A stretch of DNA of 20,213 nt from DAOUMU01 sp034409055. GTDB taxonomy: Bacteria; Chloroflexota; Anaerolineae; 4572-78; J111. Each line of letters opens with the position of its first letter. Positions within the stretch are counted from its first letter, which is position 1. A program made the position numbers and the translations under genes. The stretch covers positions 1 to 20,213 of the forward strand of contig DAOUMU010000215.1 of the NCBI GenBank assembly GCA_034409055.1, written 5' to 3'. Positions 7,410 to 14,764 of the stretch are shown piece by piece. The notes beneath the pieces are model-generated. The model ran no database searches, had not been told where the DNA came from, and was given only the letters and a program-made list of their open reading frames with translations.

Positions 7410-7448
7410 CTGCAAAAAGGGACGGGACGGCCGCGCACTTTTGTCGAT

Positions 7449-7504
7449 AAGGCGAGCAAACAGATGAATGTACATACATCTAGAGTCAGAAGTCCGCCTT
7501 TTTT
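7449..7504 (+). terminator. Second terminator-like structure
   Basis: AAGGCG (7449-7454) pairs with CGCCTT (7495-7500), followed by T to 7504. The loop holds a further palindromic hairpin (AGATG...CATCT around ATGTACAT). It lies 40 bases after the previous terminator-like structure. An 8-base match between 7387-7394 (AAGTGCGC) and 7433-7440 (GCGCACTT) could form an alternative stem. Confidence 0.5.
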
Positions 7505-7599
7505 GTAGGACAAGTTGCTAACTTGTCAACGGTACTACAGGCAAGTTGCTAACTTGCCTGACATAACTTGTTCGAGGGCAATTTAGTAAATTGCTCTAC
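7505..7599. repeat. Three adjacent palindromes bounded by GTAG/CTAC
   Basis: In order these are GACAAGTTGCTAACTTGTC (7509-7527), directly preceded by GTAG; AGGCAAGTTGCTAACTTGCCT (7539-7559), directly preceded by CTAC; and an AT-rich palindrome at 7576-7595 built on GCAATTTA/TAAATTGC and followed by CTAC (7596-7599). The first two share the centre CAAGTTGCTAACTTG. They occupy the upstream region of the large exported protein. Confidence 0.75.
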
Positions 7600-7659
7600 A
7601 AATGAAACACCCCCAATTTATTGTATGACCATATATTCATAAATATAGGAGAAGGACAA

Positions 7660-10341
7660 ATGAAAAACAAGTTCTCTACAAAATGGTGGATGGCGGCCGT
7701 GGGCCTGGTGCTGCTGGCGACGCTATCCTACGGGCTGGTCTATGCTCAGGCCGGTAATGGGTCCATAACCGTCAATGCTTGCTACGACCAAAACGCCGAT
7801 GGCGACTGCGAGGACCCTGAAGATGGCGCAGCCCCAGCGGAGGTGGAAGCCTGTCTGGATGATGACACCAACTGTCAGGCTGTGCCAGCCACCTTTACCG
7901 ACCTGGCTGGGGGCAGTTACACCCCCTTCTTGCGCTTCAGCGGGGCCAGCCAGGGGCATTACCCCACCACCCCTCGGACCCCGATCGATCTGGCCGAGGG
8001 GGAACAAGCGGAAGTCAGTCTGGGAGCAGTTTACCCCATGCATCCCAAGGGTGTGGCCGTGCATGCCGGACTGAACAAGGTTTATGTCGCCTTCCAGGGG
8101 CCGGTTGTTTTCGCTGAGGCTGTTACGGCCACTGCAACCGATACCGTGGTCACCAAGTCCTATCCCTTTGTGGCCGTGATCGACGGTGAAACCGACCAGG
8201 TGCTGCAAACCATTCCCGGTGGGGAAAATGGCATTGGCCGCGAGCCGTGGGGCGTAGCTGTATCCGGTGATAACGTCTATGTCGGCTCTTTTGGCGAGGG
8301 ACGGGTCTCGGTGATCGACGCCAATGCTGATACCGTTGTAGCCAATGTTAAACCTGAGCGGGACGATTTTCAACCTACAGCGCCTGCGGTCAACCCGGTG
8401 ACCGGTTGGGTTCACTTCCCTGATTACCGGGGGGGACGGGTCGTCATGATTGATGGCACGGACATTGTGGATGAGCCACTCATCGCCAATCAATTTGGTT
8501 TCAGTCCCTTTGAAATGGCCATCGCTAATACGCTACAAGGGTATAACTTTGTTACTATGCGTGATGCCATTGTCGAAGACTTCAATTCCCCCAATCCCTT
8601 CCAATTCCGGAGCTTCAACAGTACCGACTTCTTGGGTTTTGATGCCCATGGAATCGTCTTCGAAGCACCGGACCTGGGCCGGACCAGCGGCTCGCCCCAC
8701 GCCTTGGGCCTCTGGCAAGAAGAAGGTATGGCTAAGCCACGCCTTTTTATGACCTACGCCAATGATACGCGGGGTGAACCGGTTCAGCCTGATTTTATCA
8801 ACCCCGACAAGATGCTGGTTTACAGTTTTGCTGTGGCCGATCCCAAAAACGTGCTGCTGCGCAACGCCAATATCGAAGTTGGTGACTATGCCGAGGTCGG
8901 CCTGGTTTACAATCCGGCCACCCACCACATGCTGGGCACCTATGCGGGTTTCGCCTACACCGATACGAATGGTGACGAAGCCGCCTGTAATAGCTCGGCT
9001 CACGGTGGTACCTATGCCGTCAATTTTGATGGTGGGATCTTGGCCGGCGATGCGCCCGGCGTGTGGAAATTGCCCAACATCGTGGTCGGCAATCCGCCTT
9101 TGACAAGCGACAATTTGCAATGGAAAAATCCCTTTGAGATTGCCATCAACCCCAACAACGGCAAAGTCTACGTCACCGATCGCTGCTGGAATGAGTTTTC
9201 TGAAGGGGGGAAAGCTGGCGGTGGGGCGGTGCTCATCTTCATCGATACGGACACTGGACCGGAGCCAACCCCCGAACCCCCCGGTCTGATCACCCTGGTT
9301 TTTGAGGGTCCGGATGCGGTCGCCTCGGGTGAGACTTTCAGCGTTGATGTGGTGGCGCAGGAGGTGCCCGACCCCGGCCTTTATGGCGTTCAGTTGGAAG
9401 TTAACTACGATCCGGCCCTGATCTCGGCCAGCAACCTGCAAGTCAATCCCGACCTATCCTTTGTGGTGCTCAGCGACGCCGACAATACCACCGGCAAGAT
9501 CACCCTGGTGGCCAGTCGCCAGGGGGAGGTACCGGGGTTAACCGGGGAGGTCACGCTGTTGACCTTCGAGGCCACCGCAGCCGAAACCTCAGACACGGCC
9601 ACTTTTGAGTTTGAAAATGTGAAGATTGGCGACTCTGGGGCAAATGCCTTTGATATCGTCACCCAAAGTTACACCGTGACGATTGGCGCGGGACCGACGC
9701 CCGAACCGACCGAAGAGCCAACCCCCGAACCGACTGAGGAACCGACGCCAGAACCGACCGAGGAGCCGACACCTGAGCCGACCGAGGAGCCGACGCCTGA
9801 ACCGACCGAGGAGCCGACGCCTGAGCCGACCGAGGAACCAACACCTGAACCCACTGAGGAACCGACACCTGAACCCACTGAGGAACCGACGCCTGAGCCA
9901 ACCGTGGCTGTCGTTCTGGGCCAGGTCATTCTGGCCGGGCGGGCTGGTAACGACTGGTCGGGGGCCACCGTAAGCGTTGATGACAGTAGTCAAAACGCCA
10001 CCACGGATGCGAGCGGCGCCTTCAGCATTGCCGATGTCGCCACCGGCGGGCATACCTCTATCACCGCCGATACCTCAGGGTACCTGTCGGCTGTCTGTAC
10101 CGCGCCGACGGTCACAGCGTCCGAAACAACCCTGGCCGCCGTTACCCTCGTGAGCGGCGACATCACCGACGATGAAATGGTGGATATTACCGATGCCACC
10201 GCCGTCGGGGTCAGCTTTGGTGAGACCGGTCCAGTCCTGGCGGCTGATATAACCGGCGACGGCCTGGTTGACATCTTTGACGTCATCCTGGTCAGTGTCA
10301 ACTTTGGTAAAACCGGCCCTCAAGAATGGGTGTGCCAGTAA
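7660..10341 (+). CDS. Exported protein with YVTN-like beta-propeller, cohesin, proline-rich linker and dockerin
   Basis: An 893-residue exported protein. Residues 1-31 are a signal peptide ending in AQA. Residues 32-125 hold a beta-sandwich-like segment with Asp-rich loops. About 125-535 are YVTN/YncE-like propeller repeats (HPKGVAVHAGLNKVYVAF, EPWGVAVSGDNVYVGSF). Residues 542-677 resemble a cohesin (YGVQLEVNYDPALI, GEVTLLTFEA). Eight TPEPTEEP units follow, then a carboxypeptidase-regulatory-like sandwich from 749. Residues 833-890 are a dockerin with two calcium loops: D834/T836/D838/D845 and D863/T865/D867/D874. No LPXTG motif or C-terminal membrane segment is present. The start at 7660 has AGGAGAAGGA just upstream; a TTG at 7621 is rejected. 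A terminator lies 33 bases after the stop. The likely role is extracellular scaffolding; the ligand of the propeller is unknown. Confidence 0.88.
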   Translation: MKNKFSTKWWMAAVGLVLLATLSYGLVYAQAGNGSITVNACYDQNADGDCEDPEDGAAPAEVEACLDDDTNCQAVPATFTDLAGGSYTPFLRFSGASQGHYPTTPRTPIDLAEGEQAEVSLGAVYPMHPKGVAVHAGLNKVYVAFQGPVVFAEAVTATATDTVVTKSYPFVAVIDGETDQVLQTIPGGENGIGREPWGVAVSGDNVYVGSFGEGRVSVIDANADTVVANVKPERDDFQPTAPAVNPVTGWVHFPDYRGGRVVMIDGTDIVDEPLIANQFGFSPFEMAIANTLQGYNFVTMRDAIVEDFNSPNPFQFRSFNSTDFLGFDAHGIVFEAPDLGRTSGSPHALGLWQEEGMAKPRLFMTYANDTRGEPVQPDFINPDKMLVYSFAVADPKNVLLRNANIEVGDYAEVGLVYNPATHHMLGTYAGFAYTDTNGDEAACNSSAHGGTYAVNFDGGILAGDAPGVWKLPNIVVGNPPLTSDNLQWKNPFEIAINPNNGKVYVTDRCWNEFSEGGKAGGGAVLIFIDTDTGPEPTPEPPGLITLVFEGPDAVASGETFSVDVVAQEVPDPGLYGVQLEVNYDPALISASNLQVNPDLSFVVLSDADNTTGKITLVASRQGEVPGLTGEVTLLTFEATAAETSDTATFEFENVKIGDSGANAFDIVTQSYTVTIGAGPTPEPTEEPTPEPTEEPTPEPTEEPTPEPTEEPTPEPTEEPTPEPTEEPTPEPTEEPTPEPTEEPTPEPTVAVVLGQVILAGRAGNDWSGATVSVDDSSQNATTDASGAFSIADVATGGHTSITADTSGYLSAVCTAPTVTASETTLAAVTLVSGDITDDEMVDITDATAVGVSFGETGPVLAADITGDGLVDIFDVILVSVNFGKTGPQEWVCQ
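9697..9903 (+). repeat. In-gene 24-base tandem repeat encoding TPEPTEEP
   Basis: Eight complete 24-base units and a final partial unit (TPEPT) are in frame. Units differ mostly at third codon positions, but the seventh and eighth (9841-9864 and 9865-9888) are identical, which points to a recent duplication. The product is a stiff, acidic Pro/Glu/Thr linker between the cohesin and the C-terminal modules. Confidence 0.95.
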
Positions 10342-10374
10342 TCAGCCACAGCCAAGATTGAGGAGGTGAAAGAA

Positions 10375-10408
10375 GGGCACCCCTGCTTCAGCGGGGGTGC
10401 CCTTTTTT
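10375..10408 (+). terminator. Rho-independent terminator of the cohesin/dockerin gene
   Basis: GGGCACCCCTGC (10375-10386) pairs over 12 positions, one of them G-T, with GCGGGGGTGCCC (10391-10402) around a TTCA loop, followed by six T. Confidence 0.93.
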
Positions 10409-10414
10409 AGTCAC

Positions 10415-10560
10415 AAGAGGCTAGTTTTCAGTGTAAAACGTAGGCAGGGCATCCCTATGCCTTGCCGCTGGCGCATAGGGATGCACCAGCTACAGTTTTG
10501 TACTGATCTGGCGCATGGGGATGCGCCAGCGACAGTTTTGCACTGACTAAGAGGCTAGTT
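10415..10560. repeat. Palindrome cluster with 39-base direct repeats, flanked by 12-base direct repeats
   Basis: AAGAGGCTAGTT occurs at 10415-10426 and again at 10549-10560. Between them is an imperfect palindrome at 10443-10466, preceded by GTAG, and two 39-base direct repeats (10468-10506 and 10508-10546, 35 of 39 identical). Each repeat holds a CTGG(C/T)GCAT...ATGC(A/G)CCAG hairpin; the first is followed by CTAC, the second by CGAC. The hairpins belong to the same GCATAGGGATGC family as 7073-7152. The 3' flanking repeat runs into the -35 box of the next gene. Confidence 0.75.
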
Positions 10561-10588
10561 GACATAATTGACTTGTTCTTGATTTTAT
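10559..10588 (+). promoter_or_regulatory. Candidate promoter of the PPC-like protein gene
   Basis: A consensus TTGACA (10559-10564) is followed after 18 bases by TTTTAT (10583-10588), a weak -10 box. A second possible pair is TTGACT (10568-10573) with TAAGCT (10591-10596), 17 bases apart. Either gives a leader of roughly 100 bases containing the 10626-10676 palindromes. Confidence 0.4.
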
Positions 10589-10625
10589 GGTAAGCTGCAA
10601 AGAGATGTAATTGGTGGCCGTGCTC

Positions 10626-10676
10626 GTAGTAACGACTTCAGTCGTTTTTTGATCCAATGACTAAAGTCATCACTAC
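10626..10676. repeat. Twin palindromes bounded by GTAG and CTAC
   Basis: ACGACTTCAGTCGT (10632-10645) and ATGACTAAAGTCAT (10657-10670) lie side by side, with GTAGT on the left (10626-10630) and ACTAC on the right (10672-10676). The two cores and the outer GTAGT/ACTAC make one larger imperfect inverted repeat. It lies in the leader of the next gene, 18 bases before its ATG, close enough to influence ribosome access. A T-run follows the first hairpin (10645-10650), so weak termination is possible. Confidence 0.7.
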
Positions 10677-10694
10677 ATATATGGAGGGTGATTT

Positions 10695-12623
10695 ATGAAG
10701 TTAACATTTAAATCATCAAAGTTAACTTACAAAACATTGTTTGGCTATAGTTTAATTATCATCACCCTGTTGGTGGTAGCCGTACCGGTTTTTGCCAATA
10801 CCAGCCCGGGGGCTGATTTGTTGGATTTTTCCTTTAACTCTGAGTCTGGCAATACCTCCCAAACGGCTCGCCCTCTGACCAAAGGGATTAACCTGAACAA
10901 CCTCAACCCTGGTGAGGAAGATTGGTATGTCTACAGTCGAGACGAGTTTGATGATCCCGATTTGTCCTGGATTTCTCTGGCCATGCGCTATGAAAGTGAA
11001 GCGGTCATTAATGCAGAACAGGCCAATTTCCAGGTATTGGCCCAAAAGCGAAGCAACTCTTGGTTTCAAAGCGTAGAAGCTTCTGAAGAGGTCTTGGGGA
11101 TAGGCTTGCGCTCGCCTTTGAAAACTGCTCAGCAGAACATTGTCGAGTCTTTTTGGACCGGACACGTGGCCGGAGACGAGCGTTACTACATCCGCGTCTT
11201 CAACAACTCGCCTTTTGGCCTGGATTATGCTTTAGAAGCCAAAGCCGAACGACCCGCCGTTTCAGGCGCGATACCGGCCAGCCTTAATTCAGCCATTGGC
11301 AATCCAGAAGCGCTCAATGCCCGCCAACTGGCCTGGACCCTGACCGCTCAGGCTGTAGAAAATATGGACGCCGGTCAGGCTGCCGTCTGGATGCAAAAAG
11401 CCCAGGCCGTCGGTTGGCTGGTCACCGAGGGGACTCCGATCTCGAATGTGCCCAATCCGGGTGAAGCTGATCCGAGCACATTATGGACGTTAACGGCCGA
11501 GGCGATTGAGGGACAGGATGCGGACACCGCCGCCCGTTGGCTCATTCAGGCCGACTCGTTGGGCTGGCTGTCCATTCCCCTGGGGACACTCAAAGACCCT
11601 AATCCAGATTCGTCCAGCGAAGATGGTGGAGGGGGCGATGATGATGGCTCAGAGCCACCGGCCCAACCGATCCAACCCGAGGAAACTTATGCGCCCATCA
11701 ATATCTACCCCAACGATCCGCTGGAGTTTGACTTTGAGCAGGTCAATAGCGGCCGGCTGGCCCCTTACGGCGAACATTGGTACGCCTTGCTGCGAGACGA
11801 CCTGGATGAGGATTTGATCGAAGATATGGAGCTAACCATGTTTTTCACCCCTCGCCAGGGCTATCTGGCCGACCGCATAAATTTTGAGCTATTCCCGGCC
11901 GGCCAATATCACATCTGGTTGCGAGGTGACGCCGACTATATGGAGCACTTTGGGTTAGGAGCCTGGGTTTCCCGGGATGAGGACCCCAACACGGGTGAAC
12001 GCCTCTGGTCCGGTTCGCTGGTTGACGGCGATCGCTATCTGATCAAAGTCAAAAACGGAACCGCCGACGTGGTCGATTACTACCTCTTTCCGGGCGACAT
12101 CGAGAACGCCGAGTTGGGTAACCCCACCCTTCATCGGCGTGATGAGGCTACGGAACGCCTGCCTTATGCGCCCTCGCCTCCCACCCGGCCTGGACCGCCG
12201 CCAGTGCCAGGGGCCGGTCCTCCCGAGGCAATCCCCTTAAAAGTCGGCACCACCAAAGGCACCCTGGCCGCCGGCGAGGAGATATGGTACCGCTTCTACT
12301 ATCGAGACCCCTATAATGATACCACGGCCGAGCACGACTTTACCTTTTACCTGACCAGCACCCCCGTGGATGATGTCCGGGCCCGCCACGCCGATTTTGC
12401 CCTCTACCCCGGTGGCCAGTTGCACATCTGGACCCGTGGCACCACAGACGAACTTGAGCCCCTGGGCACCAGTGCGCCCTCGCCCTACGAGACCAAGAAT
12501 AAGACAAGTCTCCAGGTGTTGTGGGATGGCCAACTGATGGAAGAGCACGTTTACTACGTCAAGGTTTACAATCACGACATTGGCCCCCTGGAGTACGAGT
12601 TTGAAATAAAAGGCGGGCCGTAA
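10695..12623 (+). CDS. Exported protein with three PPC-like beta domains and two helical repeats
   Basis: A 642-residue protein with an N-terminal signal peptide (hydrophobic core 16-33, likely cleaved after VFA). Three repeats of about 125 residues lie at 60-184, 343-470 and 514-638. Each opens with a G-E-(D/H/I)-W-Y type motif (E75-D-W-Y, GEHWY at 359-363, GEEIWY at 527-532) and ends with a strand such as YYIRVFNNS, YLIKVKNGT or YYVKVYNHD, the pattern of bacterial pre-peptidase C-terminal (PPC) domains. The last two also share FPAGQYHIWLRG and YPGGQLHIWTRG. Two helical repeats (203-242 and 259-292), each ending GWL, separate the first two domains, followed by an acidic Gly-rich linker. No catalytic domain is visible. 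The ATG at 10695 has GGAGGG 6 bases upstream. PPC membership is an inference from pattern; the function is unknown. Confidence 0.85.
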   Translation: MKLTFKSSKLTYKTLFGYSLIIITLLVVAVPVFANTSPGADLLDFSFNSESGNTSQTARPLTKGINLNNLNPGEEDWYVYSRDEFDDPDLSWISLAMRYESEAVINAEQANFQVLAQKRSNSWFQSVEASEEVLGIGLRSPLKTAQQNIVESFWTGHVAGDERYYIRVFNNSPFGLDYALEAKAERPAVSGAIPASLNSAIGNPEALNARQLAWTLTAQAVENMDAGQAAVWMQKAQAVGWLVTEGTPISNVPNPGEADPSTLWTLTAEAIEGQDADTAARWLIQADSLGWLSIPLGTLKDPNPDSSSEDGGGGDDDGSEPPAQPIQPEETYAPINIYPNDPLEFDFEQVNSGRLAPYGEHWYALLRDDLDEDLIEDMELTMFFTPRQGYLADRINFELFPAGQYHIWLRGDADYMEHFGLGAWVSRDEDPNTGERLWSGSLVDGDRYLIKVKNGTADVVDYYLFPGDIENAELGNPTLHRRDEATERLPYAPSPPTRPGPPPVPGAGPPEAIPLKVGTTKGTLAAGEEIWYRFYYRDPYNDTTAEHDFTFYLTSTPVDDVRARHADFALYPGGQLHIWTRGTTDELEPLGTSAPSPYETKNKTSLQVLWDGQLMEEHVYYVKVYNHDIGPLEYEFEIKGGP

Positions 12624-12630
12624 GGAATCT

Positions 12631-12667
12631 GCGAATGGCGAATGGCGAATTGGTGAATCGGTGAATC
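12631..12667. repeat. Degenerate GCGAATG tandem repeat
   Basis: Five short units derived from (G)CGAATGG or GGTGAATC run in tandem directly after the PPC-like gene, ending at the edge of a gene remnant. They probably mark a rearrangement junction. Confidence 0.6.
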
Positions 12668-12797
12668 TCGTCGTGGTCAGCAGTGGCTTGTCACCGTCAG
12701 TTTGCGAATGTGGGAAGACGGCCTGCGCTTTGACCGTTTGCTGTTGACTACCGACACCACCTACATCCCCACCGGCTTTGGCGCAAAAGAAGACTGA
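12666..12797 (+). pseudogene. C-terminal remnant of a lost secreted carbohydrate-binding-like protein
   Basis: A plus-strand frame encodes SRRGQQWLVTVSLRMWEDGL, then RFDRLLLTTDTTYIPTG and a stop at 12795-12797. The W-x-E-D-G...D-R-L-x-L-T-T-D...P-T-G pattern is the C-terminal strand pair common at the end of malectin/CBM-like domains in secreted proteins. There is no start codon with a ribosome-binding site, and a TGA lies in frame at 12654. Only the last 44 codons or so survive, next to a degenerate tandem repeat. The family name is inferred from the motif. Confidence 0.55.
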
Positions 12798-12820
12798 TTA
12801 CCTTGTTCAGTTTTGTGGTA

Positions 12821-13365
12821 TCAAGTTGGCCAAACGAAGCAGGCGATCAGAAATGTGACGCGTTGCATAGACAACAAGGGTCGAAGGTTGTCCTGGGGCC
12901 AGATACGTCGCCAGGCTAACAGTTCGCGTTGTAGGGGAGCCAGGTCTAACAGCAAAGACTCCGGCACCTGAGGCGCACTCCACTCGATAAACAAGGCTGC
13001 TTCACGTAACAGGTCCGAGACCAGCGCGTCATAATTAGGTGATGGGACGCGCGAGGAAATCCGGGCCATTGTTGAAGCCAGATTGCCGATTTGCTGGGAC
13101 CAAGCCAGTTGTTGATATCTGTCAAAGACTGCTCTTGCCATGTGGTGAGGTTTGTCAGATAAAGCCCGCCAGACCCTCTATTTTCAAACTTGTTGGCACT
13201 ACCTCGCTTGGAGTAATAGATCAATCCATAGGTTTTTCCCGGAGACAATATTATAGGATTGGTTGAGCTATTGGTAGAAGCCCCCGTCATACATTGTGAG
13301 GCAACTAAGAAAACCGGACTACAAACGAATAATAGAGCCAAAACCTTTGCGTTTTGATGGATCAT
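12821..13365 (-). pseudogene. Frameshifted small exported protein beside the RHS fragment
   Basis: A minus-strand frame starts at 13365 with GAGGA upstream and a signal peptide (AKVLALLFVCSPVFLVAS). It reads naturally to KFENRG, near 13174. There the sensible reading moves to a second frame, VWRALSDKPHHMARAVFDRY and onwards, which stays open to 12821. Adding one G to the GGG run (13174-13176 on the plus strand) would join the two frames into one protein of about 180 residues. The second half looks helical. No family is recognised. Its position directly after the RHS C-terminal fragment is where an immunity or partner gene often sits, but this is only positional. The lipobox is not canonical (SQC). 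Confidence 0.5.
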
Positions 13366-13405
13366 TAGTCCTCGCTTTGTAGAGTCAATAACTTACTACA
13401 AATTT

Positions 13406-14517
13406 TCAAGGTTTGTACATTATTGAGTGAAAAGGCGTTTCCCTAATTTTACCATCGGGCAAAACTGATAGATGAGCAGACCTGAGGTTTACCCTACGCA
13501 TTGTTGGATAAACTGTTAGTCCATAGGTCTGGATTAGAACCCGGAATTGAGTCCCTGGCCCACAGGCTAGAGGAACATCATTTTTCTGTAACAACAGTTG
13601 ATATCTACGTAAACCTACCGGTGGTGTACTCAAGAAACTGTTTACCAAATCCAGAGCATTTATGGTGCTGACCACCATCCTTGTCTGAGGATTTCCGATA
13701 AACCCTTCAGCTTCGTATGGATCAACCCCAGAATATGAATATTATTCCGGGGTGCACCGTTAGGATGTCTCTGATCCACCTCTGTAATAGTCACCAATTC
13801 TCCCAAAGATGTTGTAGCCGGAGTTGCGCCGTTGATAGATATATCATCAAGAGTGCCATTTCCAGTGAAAGAAGCCAATCCTGTTGGCGAAACATAGATA
13901 CGGGTATATTCCGCAGGAAAGCCGGGGCGAGCAAATTGTGAGTTTTCTGGAATAAGTGAACTTGTTCTATAGGTAATATCTTTACCCCAAGGTGCCAAGT
14001 CATCAAACCTTGGAAATAGAGGATCGTACGATACAAAGACGGAGCTATATTCACCGAAGGAGGCCCAATAGTTGGTACCTCTGAACTTGTCGTCGATAGC
14101 GTAGTTCTTGGCACAGCTATTTTAAGAACATAATCATCAAAACGAACTAGACCGTCCTGAAATAGGTCATTTCCATACAAATTATCTTCTATTCTCCACT
14201 TACCATACAACCTAATTATTGCTTTAATAAGTGGTTGCGATTCCCCGTCATAGATCTTCCCAATTGAAGCTAGTGGCTGCATTCCATCTGGATCCGTCAA
14301 ATTCACCACATTCCCTCGCACATACGCATACGGCGGCTCGCTCTTCACTGGATCCCGGCTTAGAAAAGTACCTGTTTCGGGCGCGTACCACCTGGCCCGG
14401 AGGTGGAGCAACCCAATGTAACCCTCCCACCATTCTCCGGTGTAACCATAAGGCTCACCACCACTATTATCAACAGTGGTTAAGACCGATTCGCCCAGCC
14501 CTGATCCTTATGAGGAA
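13406..14517 (-). pseudogene. RHS/YD-repeat core end with variable C-terminal region, two frameshifts, N-terminus missing
   Basis: Starting just inside a stop at 14518-14520, the frame reads PYGYTGEWWEGYIG, LLHLRARWYAPETGTFLSRD and NVVNLTDPDG, the hallmark end of an RHS-associated core. About 290 codons of unrecognised sequence follow. The natural reading changes frame near 14105-14112 (VLKIAVP to KNYAIDDKFRGTNYW) and again at the CCCC run 13726-13729 (NIHILG to VDPYEAEGFIGNPQTR), then runs to a stop at 13406. Each shift is repaired by adding one base. The long N-terminal RHS part is absent; unrelated repetitive sequence lies upstream. In intact RHS proteins this region is often a toxin or effector domain; no nuclease or other catalytic motif is evident. 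Confidence 0.65.
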
Positions 14518-14639
14518 CTACGCCACGAGAAGAGGGACGACCCGAACCTACTGCCGCCGCATCCGGGTCAGGAGGTGTTGCGTGTCGCTCGTTTGCGTGC
14601 CCCTGGCGGCGTGCCCTTGGCGGCGTGCTGCGTGTTAAA

Positions 14640-14681
14640 CCTGTGCCCGCTTTTTGGGTACCTGTGCCCGCTTTTTGGGTA
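14640..14681. repeat. Exact 21-base tandem duplication
   Basis: Positions 14640-14660 and 14661-14681 are identical (CCTGTGCCCGC followed by TTTTTGGGTA). Exact identity points to a recent duplication. Confidence 0.95.
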
Positions 14682-14697
14682 TTTGGCCGAAAACCCT

Positions 14698-14722
14698 CAC
14701 GCAACACGCAACACGTAACACG
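14698..14722. repeat. Short GCAACAC tandem repeat
   Basis: Three consecutive units of about 8 bases (ACGCAACACGCAACACG, then TAACACGC). This type of simple repeat often marks degenerate intergenic DNA. Confidence 0.7.
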
Positions 14723-14764
14723 CGGACGATACAGTTTTAGGAGCATTTAAATTCTGGAACTCCC

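Larger units (their letters stand above)
14518..14764. other. Non-coding, repeat-rich junction between the RHS fragment and the DUF4129 gene
   Basis: Open frames here lack ribosome-binding sites and have low-complexity Arg/Thr/Pro composition. Visible structure includes two CTGGCGGCGTGC-like copies near 14600-14634, an exact 21-base tandem duplication, and a run of ACGCAACACGCAACACG repeats. No terminator for the DUF4129 gene was found. Confidence 0.6.

Noticed and set aside
7200..7504. Known riboswitch (cobalamin, cyclic di-GMP, fluoride, SAM)
   Set aside because: None of the conserved core motifs I know for these classes could be found.
7283..7513. Minus-strand 76-codon frame
   Set aside because: It spans two terminator-like hairpins, has biased Cys/Arg composition and no ribosome-binding site.
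7621..7659. Earlier TTG start of the cohesin/dockerin protein
   Set aside because: It would put 13 residues before a typical signal peptide and lacks a ribosome-binding site, while AGGAGAAGGA precedes the ATG at 7660.
9589..10053. Minus-strand open frames over the TPEPTEEP region
   Set aside because: They are repetitive shadows of the tandem repeat (Arg-, Ser- and Gly-rich) with no start signals.
14231..14746. Open frames on both strands in the junction region
   Set aside because: They arise from repeats or lie opposite the RHS core; none has a start signal or plausible composition.
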